A stretch of DNA of 64,000 nucleotides. It comes from Macquaria australasica. Lineage: Eukaryota; Chordata; Actinopteri; Centrarchiformes; Percichthyidae. The stretch spans positions 622,501-686,500 of the forward strand of contig SEMN01000172.1 in assembly GCA_005408345.1 (NCBI GenBank), given 5' to 3'. Positions 27,801-42,400 of this stretch are shown here, in pieces. The number at the start of each line of letters is the position of its first letter. Position 1 is the first letter of the stretch. A model generated the notes under the pieces. It made no database searches. It was not told where the DNA came from and saw only the letters and a list, made by a program, of their open reading frames with translations. A program made the translations under genes and the position numbers.

Positions 27801-30800
27801 ATCAGTGCTTTGTCCAGTGGCAGCTTCAGTCTCTTCTGGGCCAACAACCACAGGTTCCTAACACCAACAGTGAAAAATATTAAAACAGTCCATATAAACA
27901 ACCAAACCTAAATGTTAAATGGATGAAAGAGAGAACACTGTTAACAGAATTCATTCATCTATGGTGCTGTCACACAAATTACAAACACTGTTCAATACTG
28001 CTCTCTAGAGGAAGAACAAAATTCAGAAACAGATGTGCAGGGAGGTTGAAGTAGAAAATACACGGAATTGGAAACGGCAGTGATTAATAGAGGTATTAAG
28101 GATCAGGAAAGGGTTTGTAGAAGCAGGAAGCAGCTGATATTATAAGTAGGGAGATGGTAGTAGTGGTGAGGAACTCATTGCCAGCAGTGATGTGGAGAGC
28201 AGAGTGACCCAGGTCAAAAAAGGTCAGCTCTAAGTCATATAGTTGTAAGAAAAAATTTAAATTGGAACTAGATTGTTGCGATTTATGCCATTGGGATCAG
28301 TCATATGGTCTCAGGTGTATTATCAATCTAAAGTAATTAATCAACTAATTTAATTTGTTCTAAAACTCGTTATGTCATCAAGTGTGGTAAATACCTCCCA
28401 CCTACATTGTAAGTAGTTGACCTTGGGTCACAAGAAACTCCGAGGGGAAAAAGAGGTGACCAAAAGGATTGTAGGACAGAGAAAGAAAATGGATGAAAGG
28501 GTTTTTCCACAGCGATTCTCGGGCTTCTTTACCTCTGGAGAAGCGCCCAGGAACGCATCCCAGAGCCACCATAAAACACCTCCTCCACCTCCTTCCACTC
28601 TCTGTGCCTCACTCCCTTTTTTCTCTCTGGCTTCTTCAGCCTGGAGCACGCCTTCATGCTCCCGCTGCTGACACGGAAACACGCTCATGTACAGAGTCAC
28701 ACGGGGAGGGGGGGGTCAAAAGTGCATCTGGGACACTGAGCTGCAAGCTGGTCACTGCTGCTGCTAATGACTGTCCTTGTTTACTTTTGCACTAAGAGCA
28801 GCTGTAACGTATGTTTTCTAACCTCTGAAAGAGAGGGTATGTTTGTTTGTTTGATAATTACCAGGATATCTCAAAAACCTGTCTGCTGATTTCAATGAAA
28901 TTTGGTGAAAAGTAAATGATATGCTTTTTTAAATGCAGATCAATGAATTATTTTAAAAAATGTCTTAACACTGCAAAATAAATAAATATCAACACGTTTA
29001 TCCCATGCACTGCCTGAGTGTTATGATTTATTTAGGGACACTTAGCTGTGATGTCTCCAGTAAATCAATATTAAAACTCAAGACACCATGTTTTTTATGG
29101 CAGAGACATTACATCAAATTAAAATATTCCAAACATTTCCCTCTAAATTCAGCCTGACATATTTGGTACTTTTAGAAACTCCACAAGATTTCCACTACAA
29201 TTTCAACAAAAAAGTTCTGTGGGTTTAAACAAAGATTGTCCAGCTGGAGAGGTGAACACGAAGGACAGTTTTTCTTCAATTTAGCTCAATGTCCCACTCA
29301 CTTTTAACAGTAAATACTAAACGCATACCCATAATAATTTCCAAAAGTAAACAATAGCTGTATTAAGCATGCAGGGAAAACACACAACATTTGAAATATG
29401 TTAATAACTTTGTTAACAACACATGGAAGCATGGGTAAGCAGGAATGTTAGTACCACTCACTCTACACTTTCTTCTAATATACCATAACACCTTTCAAGA
29501 CTACAGGTGGTGAGTATTTGATATTCAAAACATAGCTTTTATTATCCCGTGATGTTAATTTCATGTCAATGAGATAACAGTGAGAACCAACACACTCTGG
29601 TGGCACACCACAGACGATCGTACGCATGTAAAGATACATGTTCATTAGTTTGGTTGTTTCTTTCGGTGTTTCAGGCTTCCTTACCGGAGTGCTGTCAGGT
29701 GTCCAGGACTGTCTCTGTTCAGGTGAGGATCGCTCCACAGTCAGCAGCGTGGCTCCGGATCTCTTCAGCACGTTCGCTTCAACATGGGCAATTCTGATTT
29801 GGCCCTGCTCCGTGTCTTCCTTCTGAGAGACAGCACAAAGTTAAATTATTTCTTGTTTTCTTTAAATAATGACTTCAGTTGCTGCACATAATCTTGGCAA
29901 TATAGACTTTGAAGTCACTTAACCAATGTAACTACTGTCGCAGTCAATGTACAACACTTCATTCAAAGATAAAGCTGTGACCCAAACTCACTTCAGCCTC
30001 CACTGAAGTGGATTTTAGGAGTTGAGGCTGAGAGGTCCTCTGCTGGGTCGACAGAGCTTTGGCTTGGATCGGAGTCGGAGGCTGCTGGATGCACAGAGCA
30101 GGGACCTTCTACAAAAAGAGTAAAGCAGGAGGTTCAGTGAAGGCCTCTTTTAGTTTAAGTACCTGACTGACTGACTGACTGACTGACTGACTGACTGACT
30201 GACTGACTGACTGATTGATTGACTGACCTTCTCCAGTTCCAGCAGAAGAGTCTGGAGTTGGTCCACTACAGTAAAGACAGTCAGAGTCTCTTCAGCCTTC
30301 TCTGGAAGACAAAGGCCTGGTTTACACTTCTGGATCTCCGCAATAGTCCTCCTCATGGACTGGATCCTCTGCTCAACAATCTGTACACATAAGAAGGGAT
30401 TTCAGAAAACAGATACTCTTCTGGCTGATAAAGTGGACCAGCTCAGAAACATGTTTTTTTTGTCTTAAAGCAAACTTCCACCATTTAGAATTTGTAGTTT
30501 GAGCCATAAAAGCACACATTGACTGACTGGAGTTGAGAATCACAGTTTCACTCATGAGACACACAATCACACCATGTTGATATCAAATGAAAACCACTGA
30601 TGGAAAAGATGCTTCTTTTGCCTCGTCTCACCTTGAGGCTTTCTTCTCTGGGGCTGGGGAAAGTCTCTGGGGACGATAATACGGTCTTGACATCAGCCAC
30701 ATCATTCTCCATCCGCCTGACTTCACTCTCAATGGCTTCTACCTCCTAGACAGCAAGAGATCAACCAATATATTTGACCATTTACAAAGTACATGAGCAG

Positions 30801-33800
30801 AGAGATAAGCTAACAGAAATACAATAAATAATGTGTTCAAAGAGTTCAAAGATCTGAGACTCACGGCAGCAGCGTGCTCCAGTTGAGACAGAGGAGCAGT
30901 GAAGCTGTCTTGAACGTTGCCCACTTGGCGATCGGCTTCCATCAGTTGTTCCTGGAGAGTTGTAACGTTGCAAACCTGCGACATTTCCTGCAGGACTGAG
31001 CTGAAGCCCTGCAGAGTGGTTCGGATCTGTGCCGAGTCATCCAACACCGTCTGCAACGCAAGTTTTTATTGATAAATGTGTTGATGATCAGTAAAGATCC
31101 ATCAAGAAGTATTTAAAACAGCCTGTTTGTACAACTGAAATGCACATTATAGTAAAGTGCTATATAAAGAAAGGGTAGTGTAGAAAGGACAGACCACAGT
31201 TCAGTGTACCAACCTGCAGAGAACGAACATGGCTGCTAAGACATTTCGCGGTGGTGTAGGTGCAGGGGGCAGCGAGCCACGACTGAGCCTCAGCCATCCA
31301 GCTTTTAGAGCTGTTGATCATCTCCTGATGCTCCTGAAGCCACGTATGGATCTGACCAAAAACACAAACAATATTTACCCAACTGTGTGCACCCTGTTGC
31401 ATAGCTACCAACCGTTACAAGCTCTGACACATACTTAAAAGGCTCCTTGAATTAAGTACATGGCAGCAGTAAGACAGCATCATAGAGACAAAATGATTTG
31501 GGAGATTAATACGAGATAATACTTTCCGAAGCTGTCAGAAATTGTGTATTTAGTGTACATGTGGGGAAACAGAACCTTTTGTAGTCAGAAGTTAGTGAGT
31601 TGCAATGCTTGTGTGAGGAGGGCATTATGAGTGTTTCCTAATGACACTGTTAAATGGCCTGCTAACAAGTGTTGACGGGCAAATATGAGTGATACATAAC
31701 ATCAGTTGTTTGCCAGTGATGACTAAAAACAAACATTAATTAATGACATAGGCTTTAAAAATTACAACAGCAACAAAGAAAACTTGTCATTACACACAAT
31801 TTGTTGTTTGACACCAAACAAATCTGCACACAACAGCTTGTAATTATGACTCAGAAATCATAAACATGGAATCAGACAGGCAACATTAAACACTGGCAGC
31901 TTCAGATGTGAAAAAGAGGACCAAAGGGAACTGAAGTCATTCTGACCTTGCTGATGAGGGTGGTCCTCTGCTCCGCCTGTTTGGCCAGGTGGGAGTGGAG
32001 CTGCTGGACCTCAACAAGTCTCTCAGTGAGGGTCAGCGCCTCCTCTGGCTTTTCCAAGTCCTGCATGTCCACCTCCAGCGCCGCCACACATGAGTGCCAC
32101 ACGTCCAGCTCATCCCACACACGCTGAGCACAGACACAACATCACATGTAAATATTTATTGATTTATTCAGCCTTGACATTGGAAATTATAACAGAAATG
32201 CATGAAATATGAAATAACAAAAGTCACAATTAACACATCACCTTGACCTTTAAGCTTTTAAACAGCTTTTGCTTTCACTAGTTTTATGTGTAAGTTTAAA
32301 TGTAGCCTATGAATTTGTATATTTTACAGAATCAATGTTCTTTATTTGATCTTCCTATTTGCCCAAGTTGTTCACAAAGCCCCAAATACACTACAAAACA
32401 AACAGAAATCTTTATTGGCTTTGTAAAGATATCAGGGCTCAAAGTCAACCTCTTCCCATGGCCTTCCAAATGACTCAATGCAGAAATAACTTTCCTCATC
32501 CTCCATCCCCTCAAACAGATGCTTTGCAGCTTGGAGAAAAGTTTGCTGTCCAGCTGTTCTGAAAGCAAAGTTTGACTCTACACCTTATTATCTACCATTA
32601 TTAGTCATCTGACTCTCTTATCTGTAAGAAGACAGATTTCAGAGTGGTAATAATCCAGCCAGGTCACCTCCATATCACTACCCACCTTCTGAGTGATCTT
32701 CGCTTGAGTCACAGAGGGGCTTCTCTGTTCAAGTCTTTTCTGAACTGACCTCAGGCCAACCTGGATCTCAGACAGCTTTGCCCCCAGCCTGTGGACGGGA
32801 CCACTCCTCTCCACCGCCTCCCCCACCTGATGGAAGAATCAAGCACAAATCAACAATTACAGTATGAAACTTCAAGTCAGGCCTATAGAAGTCTTGGATT
32901 TGTTTTTGTCGCAAACATTTGATTAGATACATTTTACTTCCCGTCTACACTGTTAAAAATGCGAGTTTGTTAATGGTTAGTTTATTGTGTGTCCAGCATT
33001 ATGAACAATGTCTATATGTAATTATCTTTAACTTCAAGTTGCATTTTCAAGGATTTTCTATGCCAGGCTATTCCCATTGTAATTGCTCTTTTTCTTTCTT
33101 AGTCATTAGTTAGCCATATACAAATTTAATCCTATCCAATCATTGGTTCAAGCAACCAAAAGTATATAAAGTATTACTTTAACTCTTCCCTGAAGTTCCT
33201 CTGTGATTCATTGTGTTGTGTTCCTTGCTCAAACCAAATTTCCCTTAAGAGCCAATCAGTTCTTCAGCTTTATATGAGCAATGTTAAAATCAAAGTCTTG
33301 TGTACCTTTACTTCTACTTGCTGCAGTGACTGTGTGACCTCCTTCAGCTGGCCTTCGATCTCGACCGGTACCAGAGTGTACATGTCTGAGTACTTCATCC
33401 TCAGGCTCTCCATGATGCGCTGGAGCAAAGCCTTCTGGGTACACAGCTGGCTGTGAACCTCCTAAAACCAGAGAGAGGAGAACTGTGTAAATGCACAGGA
33501 CACAGAAAAACCAAATGGGAAAGGGAGGATGGTGAAGTCTATGTTGGAAAGAGGAAACAGAAAGTCTTATGAAGCTTTGTGTTCTGCAGCAATAATTGAA
33601 AATCTCAATATTTTCGTTGTGACATTTCATTACAAACTGCCACAAATCAGCTTTGCGAGGACCATTTCTCAACACTGAAAAAAATGCCTCCTTCAAAAAA
33701 CACTTGTAAGCAGATTGTTAACAGTCAGTGACACCTCACTTTCTACAAACATCAGCATCCGCAACATTTTTGTCAGGAAGGGTGTAAATTGTATCTATTT

Positions 33801-34651
33801 TTTCAGTCAAATAGTAGAAACTTTGCAGTATTTTGGAACAAAAGAACACAGACATCGATCTTATCTACATCTCTCTCCGAACAAACTGCTCGTAAGCTCT
33901 CAGTGTTTTGTTAAGCAGTAAGCTCTCTGCCTCCTGTGCTGCTTTCATCAAGCAGAGCCTACCTCTTCAAAGTCTTTCCGTTCCACAATAGGTAAAGTGA
34001 ACTCTTTTCACCTCAACAGGATTCTACTTTATAATAACAACCTACATTAACTACGAAAATCTGTTCAAATGTGAGAGATAATACGGAGGAGACTACCTGG
34101 GTCTGAATACGTCCGATGACCTGCTGAAGAGGGAGGTGCATCTTGATATCACTATGGGAAACTGAGCGTGTGTGTGTGATACAAAGGAAGGGATGAAGAG
34201 AGGGTATGGGGAGACAGTTTCTTTGCATGAGAGAGAGTGTGACATGGTGAGTGCAAAGTGTGTGTGTTCTTGTGTGTCTATCTTTGTGAGGACCAAAAGA
34301 CATTTTTGGAAAATGAGGACATTTCAGGAAAAAGACGCCATGACAAGAAAGTCTGTGGATGTTTTGGAAAGTGAGGACAATTTAGAACATTTACACATTT
34401 TAGAAGAGAGAGGACATATTTGGAAAGTCTATACATTTTAAGAAAGTAAGCACGTTTTAGGAAAGTCTGTACAATTTAGGAAGGTGAGGACATTTTTTGT
34501 AAACTGAGGACATTTTGCCTGGTCCTCACTTCTTGAAAGGGGCTATTTGAGGGTTAAGACTTGGTTTTAGGGTTAAGGTTACAATTATGTTTGGTAAGGG
34601 CCTAGAGAATGTATTATGTCAATGAGTGTCCTCACAAGTACTGAAGTAAAA

Positions 34652-34685
<34 letters not shown>

Positions 34686-34859
34686 ATGGAATGACTTGGA
34701 TACAAAGGCCACCTGGAAGATCCACTTACAACACAGAACAAAAGGTGTCTGGTACAAGAGGAGGGGTGAGGGTAGTGGGAGTGATGGGGGGAGATGTGGG
34801 GTGATGGAGGGGGTGTTCAGGTCTTTCATCAATATGAACCCTCTGCAACGGGAAGGGAA

Positions 34860-34891
<32 letters not shown>

Positions 34892-36359
34892 TGGATAAGG
34901 AGATGTTGGCCTCTGCTCAGGTTTCGGGACAAAGGGTAGAGTGATTCTGCGGGTTGGTGGGTTCATAGGAGTGAACAAGAAACAGCCTCTGGGCCTGAGG
35001 CCAAGCCAACGGTTAGATTCAGATGTTTCATATTTACTGGCAGCACACAGTTTATTCAGAACTTTTAAAAGCTTTGGATCTGCAGATATGATGAATAATT
35101 CAACGTAACTATTGAGACCAAACCCTATATTTACTTACAGCATATGTAAGCTAGCTACCAGCTGAGCTTCATGAGAATCATTAACACAATAACTGTGTTG
35201 AGACTACCCACTGTATTAGACTGTCATAATGTTTATAATGCATCATTTTCAGTGTGTAGTTGTTGAGATGTCTTCGGGCTGCAAATATCTAGTTGAGTGT
35301 TACGACAAGTGTGTTTCATGTGCAGTTTATAAAAATAGCAACGAGCTATAATGTTGGTTACAGTGAGTACAAATACATCATTGTGTTTTCAGTTCAGATG
35401 ATGAAACTGTCCTGTCTCATTAGAGGCTCATTATTTACACTCCACTGGCTGGAGGGAGAGACACACTCGAACTCTGAGTACACTGTGATGTGCTGACGAG
35501 GGTCCTAAACTGGGATCTGGAGACACCCAGAGGTCCTTCAGAGGGTCTCGGGGGGTCGCTTGCTTATTGAGAAATGCTTACATTTTGAGTCCAACTGAAA
35601 TTAAATTGAATGTTTTCTTTCTTCTGCTAAAGCATACATATCTGCTCTGTAAATCACTTGTCCTGAAAAAATAATGGTGAGAATACTGTTAGTTCTCTGA
35701 CAACATAGATGGAGAACTTGTTTCCATACAGCCAATGAAATTCTACTAACAGGCTACTCGTAAGACCATGTGACATTTGTTTTTCAAGTCATGGGTCACA
35801 TACAGCCAAAATTAAGCAAAAATGTTTATTTTAGATGGAAAAGATTGAACATCCTGTTGCATTGTGTTGGTATTAGTTACTTACTACAAATTACTGTAGC
35901 ATAAAATTAATGAAGTTCTGTGTGTTCTTGTGAAGTGATTCTCAGAGAACAACAACAGTGAACAACAGGCAGAATTGAGATGTATTGAATGTATGAACAC
36001 GCCCACCAAATGGAAGCAAAAGCATCTCAAAGGATACTTACTTTCAACCAGAAATACTCTGCATACCGCCACAAAATGTTGTCAAAATAAATGCTCTGCT
36101 GGTGAACATAAACTTTTCTTTAGGATTCTGACTGAAGAAAACAAGCAGGAGGTTTGGTGTAACCCTGATGAACACTAGCTTAGAGGAGTGTCCCACCTGA
36201 AGCTCCTGTGTGCTGCTGCTCTGCTCCATCTCTGACAGAAGACCATCTGCAGCCTCCAGCCAAACCCGGACGCTCTGCAGCTCCTGCCGAACCTTTTCTC
36301 TCTCCTCCAGCTCCATCCTGGCTGCCAACAAACCCTCCCTGCTCCTCTGCTTCACACTG

Positions 36360-36411
<52 letters not shown>

Positions 36412-39400
36412 TCCAACAATTTAAACAATAATTTAACAACTTTAAAGCCTCTTACCCTAAATCCATGAGAGTGAGAGTTTGCATTGAGAAGAACATCCAC
36501 CGTTAAATTCAAAGCACAGAGCTTCATGGCAGTTAAAGTACTGTCAGTGTAAATGTACTTAAATACAGTACAGCCTCAGAGGCACTGCAGTCTACGTCCG
36601 ACCCACTTTCCCAATTGCTTATCCAGGCGTAGCAGGGCTTATGGGTAACTGAGTTGTGTCAACAGCCTAATACCTGTCTTGGAAATAAAAAAGAAAACCC
36701 TCAATTTAGATTTTACAAGAGTGCAAATCATTATGAATAGGGTTTATTTATACATTAACAAAAAGAGAGCACTGGAAAGTTTGTAGGAAAAGTATCAAGA
36801 CCTCAAATTTCACACAAATGTCTTCAAACAAGCTGCTTTTTATCAAATCTGGGACTTTTGCAGATGGTTGTTCAAAGAGAATCAGAAATCAAGAAAAGGT
36901 TATATTAGGCCAAAATCACACAGACCTGTTAGTCTGTTATTAGTGTTCCTAAATTTCATACATCTGCAGAGTGACTTTTGTTCAGATTTAAAGGCAGGTG
37001 ATGCAGGAAATTTACACTTGATGATGCAAGTTCTCCTCTACAATGGAAGAATTTCAAACTGGACTGTCATAGATCTTTACCAGAAGTCATTAGCCACAGT
37101 CATATAAATAAAGTTATCAACTGCACATCAAACACCATCTTACCTGCCATATCGACCCTGCATCGCCTGCAGCTGCTGACAGAGTGGAGTGGGAGGAGCC
37201 TGCTCCAGGTGGGCGGGGACACCCAGCAGCCTGGCAGCGCGCAGTTCCAGTGCGGACAAGGCTCGGTGTTCGCAGTCCAGGCTGTCCTGGTACTGTTCCC
37301 AGGACTGCAGCAGGTCCTGAAGCTCCTCAGTGGAGGCCTTCACCCGGGAGCCATCAGGAAGCTCTGCCTCCACCTGCTCCAGGACAGCAGAGGCCTTCTC
37401 CACCTGAGAGGAGGGAGCGCACACAGTATGGTCTTAATAATACTTCAGAGTTATAGTAATATGAGCAAACAAACTACTGTAAAATAAATACATAAAGGCA
37501 TTTGCAAGATAAAATTCAACACACTGCGCTTACAGAATATTAATTTAATGAGTCGCTGCTTAAAAAATATATTTTTCATCCCAAATATTTTTACTGTACT
37601 GTAGTTTTACTTACACTGTTGGTGATTTCGCTCCACTCTGCAATCCTCTGTTTACTACGAGTGTTCAGCTCTTGTGTGCAGCGACATAGTCTTGATACCC
37701 GTTTCCAGACAGCAGTCACGGTGGCCTCCCTGCCTCCACGACAGCTCTGCTCTGGGCACCACTCCTTCAGCTCCTCCAGACGCCTCTGCAGGGACTCCAT
37801 CTCCTCAGACAGGGCCTGCACCAGAAAGAGGCATGTCAATCAAATTAAGTTTTTTTATACGAGTAAAGATAAAGTGGTAAGGAGCAACAGGGATCAATCA
37901 AATTGAGAGAGAAGAAATCAACAGCTGCAAGCAGACAACTTCAAAGACAAAAAGCTGAAAAACATTATCTAGGCCAATTTTCTTGAATGCTTTTACTGGC
38001 CCCCCCTTTGACATAACTTTTACTATAAAAGTGGTGAAAAATACGGATCCCCGGAGCAGTGAACCTTAAAGAGGATAAGTGTCATACATACTCTGAGCTT
38101 GGCTTGCTGGTCAGTGCAGTCAGCGAGACAGGTGACCTTTTGACAGATGAGCTGTGAGAGGCTGTTCTCTACACTCTTCACACTCTGGATGATTTCATCT
38201 TTGCACTTAGTGTAATTTCTGTGATGTTCTGCACACCTGAGAGACAGAAATTTTGATCTGTTAATGTCCAAAATATTTATATATATTTTTTAGTATACCA
38301 AAAAAAATGCACATGGGGTGGGTGGTCTGTGCTGCTGGATTTCTGTTTGGAACCAAAGCAATTAGCAGCAGGACATCCAAATTATGTTTTGTTTTCTATT
38401 TGGATATATAAGTACACACTGGTATCTATAAGACTTTTATGAGAAGAAATCGGACTTTGATCTGTGAGCCTATTACCTGCTGAGACAATCCTGTCGCACA
38501 TGACCCTTTGCCTGGAGGGTGGACATCCTCACCAAGAGCTGACTCAGAATATTCTCCTGGAGCTGCTCAACCTTCTGGGGGGACAAGTAAGGATGCAGGG
38601 CAACCTGGCTCTGGAGCTGCTCAACATGGGCCTGGAACTGGTGCTGCAGTGAGGCCAAAGCCAGCTGGATCTCCTCCAGCCTTTCAGAGCAGAGTCCAGC
38701 AGAGCCCTGCGGCGGCAGCAGAGAGACCTCGATGTTCCTCAGGAATTGTACTGCTTGTCTAACAGCAAATGTGTAGCTTCTCAAAGACTCCCTGGCCTCG
38801 GAGATGTTCTCCTAAAATGTAATAAACAAAATGGCTTAACAACACACTCTACTCATATTAGGGCTATAGCATTACAGTCTTGGATTTGCAGTCCATTATG
38901 TTTTTGACCATATTATCCATGTCCATTAAAATTTGTAGTTACAAGTACAGTATGATTCAAAGGTGAAGCAGGAAGTAGTTCTGCAAAATGTAAACGCAAA
39001 CTGGGGGGGGTAAATGTTTGTGATCATATCCTGATTGTGCCCTACTAAACCTGTTCTAGCAATGCTGCTGACACATGTATATCACTACTGATGGCCAATG
39101 ATGGTCAACACTATTATATCTCTGACTTTTAATTTTTTTCTAAGATTGCAGATTTTTTGTCCAGGAAACTCTTTTATCATTATTTCCATCCATCCATTTT
39201 CTATACCACGGGGGGCTGGAGCCAATCCCAGCTGACATTGAGCGAGAGGCGGGGTACACCCAGGACTGGTCGCCAGTCAATCGCAGGGCTGACACATAGA
39301 GACATAGAGTCTTTGGATGGTGGGAGGAAGCCGGAGTGCCCGGAGAGAACATGCAAACTCCACACAGAAGGGCCCCAGCCGGCCGGCGGGTGCGAACCCA

Positions 39401-42400
39401 GAACCCTCTTGCTGTGAGGCGACAGTGCTAACCACTAAAATAATGAAAATAACGCAATGAATTTATTTGAACCTGCAGAGTATAGAATGAGTGGGTTTCA
39501 CTATATCACGATGAATAAAATAATGGAAGATACTGTTAGTTGTCAGACCCAGAATGATATAGTAAATTAACTTTCAAATTCTTCTCTGTGATTGTTTGGA
39601 CTTAGTAATAAAGTAATTGTCATACCCATAAAAAGCATTTAAAAATCAGAAAAAAACAATAAAAAACAAACAATGCAACTTGCCATTTGTGAGTCACATT
39701 CACTGAGGATTGCATTCTTCAAGTCCATCAGATTTTCGGATCCACTTCCTCGTCTGGTTCCCTTCTTTTTCTTTAGAACCTCCAATGCTCTCATTCTTGA
39801 CTCTACAGTCTTTTTCAAAGACATGATTCTCTTGTATTCATTGTTAATTACTGTTTCATTTGGCTCCAACATGGGAAGTTTCTGGAGCTCCTGCTGGGTC
39901 TTCCAGAGGAAAGCCTGAGTAGCTGCCTTCTCTGAGTCGAGGTCCAGGTCCTTCAGCAGGTTCCACTCGATGATGCTGAGGTTGTTGTAGAGTGTCATCT
40001 CCAAGGTGTCAAGGCTCTCCTCTTTTTGTTTCAGTCTCTGTCGCTCTGCATTCAGCTGTGACGGGTAAAGGTCAGGAGAGATCATCTGGAGTTTGGAGCC
40101 AACCTCCTCAGATAAATACTTTATCAGAGGAAACTGGACAAGGAGGGTCTGACAGACTTTGTACTTCTCCTCCAACTCCCTGCTGTCTTCTTTGGTCTGA
40201 TGGACCTGCTCCTGAACGTTATCCCTGAGGTCCTCTACACACTGCCTCATGTTCAGGTACTTCTCATGATCTTTGGCTTTCATTTCCAGAGTGACCATTT
40301 TGCTGTGAAGTTCAGAAATAACTGAGTGCAGTTCCCTTGTCTTTTCCTGGGGAATCCATGGTTGAAGAAGGTCAACCTGGGACTTGTGCTCCAAAATCAT
40401 GTGTTTGAAAGGCTCCAAAGCTTGCAGGGACTCTCTTGTGATGGGGTACCTGTGTTTACTCAGATCTACCAACATCTGCCTCAGGCTTTTTTCAATGGTG
40501 ACCAGGTTTTTCTTGCTTGAATCTACAGTCTGGGTGAGTTCGTCCAGCTCCTTTTTGTTGGCCTTCTCATAGCTGGTGATGGCTCTGGTGTTCTCCTGGA
40601 GGTTGGTAAGCTTGTCAAAAAGCTGACAGTTCTCTGTGACGTTGAGTTCAGAGGCAATGTCTTTACTCTTCATTAAAAGAGCCTCACAGACAGCGGACTG
40701 CTTCTCAGCCTCGGCCAGGGTCTCTTGGATCTGACGAACTCTGCGATCAAATTCAGTAGGGCTCCTGAACTCACTGTCTGCACTCCTGGAGGCTTCTCTA
40801 TGAAGATGAGCCACAACACCAGAGTCTAGGTCAGCAATCTGCTCTGACAGCTTTTCTCTGGTCTGCAGTCCTGACTCTATGTCTCTCATAGCCTTGGCTA
40901 GCTTCTCAGTAGTTGACTTTGAGAGTACTTCAAGGGATTCCAGAGATGAGCGCACCATGGGCACCTCCTCAGCCTGGTCCAGCTGTGGAAGGAGCTCTGT
41001 CACCTCCTCCACCAGTGACTCCAGTTGGCCCTGTTTGGCCAAGACCTCAGACTGCAGCTTCTTCAGATCTCTGAGCTGCCGGTGCACCTCCTCAGGGAGG
41101 AGAGCCACCTTCTTCCTCCTGCCCTCAATGTCACTCTCTGTCTGCTTTGCCCAGGCAAGGCCATCCCTCATCACCACTATAATTTTCTCCATGATGGGGT
41201 TGCTGCTGTTCTGGGTTTGGGAGGACACTAGCTCCTCTATGTGGCAAAGTTGGTCTTTGACCCTCTGAAGCCCCTGTTGTATCTCTTTTGTTTCCTTCTC
41301 CCATCTTGAGCTGAGGATTAGCGCCTCTGACAGGTGCTGCAAATGAAGGTATTTTTGCTGGGCAGCTTTAACCTCAGCATTTGCCACCATAAGCTGCTGC
41401 GCCTTCTTGCAATTCCACTGAGTAACTGAAGGAGACTCGGCTTCAAGGTCTTTGGTGACTGTCTCCAAATGTTCCTGAAGACCTGATATCCCTGACAGAA
41501 GGCTGCTGGTCTCGTGAGAATGGACATTTGTGTGATACAAGGTCCTCTCCACAGCTCTTTCCAGGCCTTGCCACTTCTCTTGTAGGTTCTTCAGCTCAGT
41601 CTGTGCAGTTGCTCGCTCAGACCGGCTGAGGTGGGGGCATAACTTGGTATGACTCACGAGCAACTCCCCAAGTACTGTTCTGTTCTCCTCCATACTTCTC
41701 TGTAAGGAGCATAGTTGCTCTGCCTCCTTGGAGCTGCTCTCCTCTGGGGACCTGAAAGAAAGTCAGTCAAGTCTATAAATGATGTGCTTGGCATTTACCA
41801 TGTTACAGATACAGATAACAGATGTATGAGTGGGAGTGCTGAGATTTGAGATTTACTTTACACTCAATGTTGATGTAAAAATTTTGCTTTAGAAAGCTTT
41901 AAAACTCATAGATGACAACTCACATTCTGACGGCGTCCAGTTCAGCTGTCAGTCTCTCCAGCGTGGTCTTGGCTTCTTGTGTCTGTCTGCAGTAATCAGT
42001 CACCATCTGCAGCTGGGCCTCTTTACTCTGGATGACAGCAGCTGCATCCTGAACAGCAGTACTCCACTGGTCCTCCACATGCTCCAGAGCGTCCCTGTTC
42101 TCAGCATCTGCCTCTCTCAACTGAGAGAGCAAAGACATCTGTGCCTGAGCAGTCTCTTGGTACTCCTGTACTCAGCAAGCGAAAGTAAAAACACAGACAA
42201 TTATTTAAAGCCTGTAGTTTTAATTCAGATGTTATGTTTATTGAGGTTATCTGATTATTACTAAAACAAGTACGAGTGGCTTATTGCAACAGTTACAAAT
42301 CATAAGGCCTGTTGAACAATGGTTTTGGCAAATGTATACTTGTTTTTAATATACACCTTTAGAACAGGCTGGTACAGATATGCATTAGAGATGCCCAAAT

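Larger units (their letters stand above)
33462..36196 (-). other. 2.7-kb intron with minisatellite and microsatellites
   Basis: No exon found. It contains the GAGGACATTTT minisatellite at 34285-34640 and two (TG)n runs at 34652-34682 and 34861-34889. The remainder is AT-rich. Confidence 0.65.

Noticed and set aside
28668..29684. A missing spectrin exon in this intron
   Set aside because: I scanned for an AG-bounded, GT-ended open segment on the minus strand with heptads and found none convincing.
33256..33696. 146-codon minus-strand frame
   Set aside because: It is out of frame with, or reads through intron around, exon 38. The true frame has canonical splice sites and nesprin-1-like motifs.
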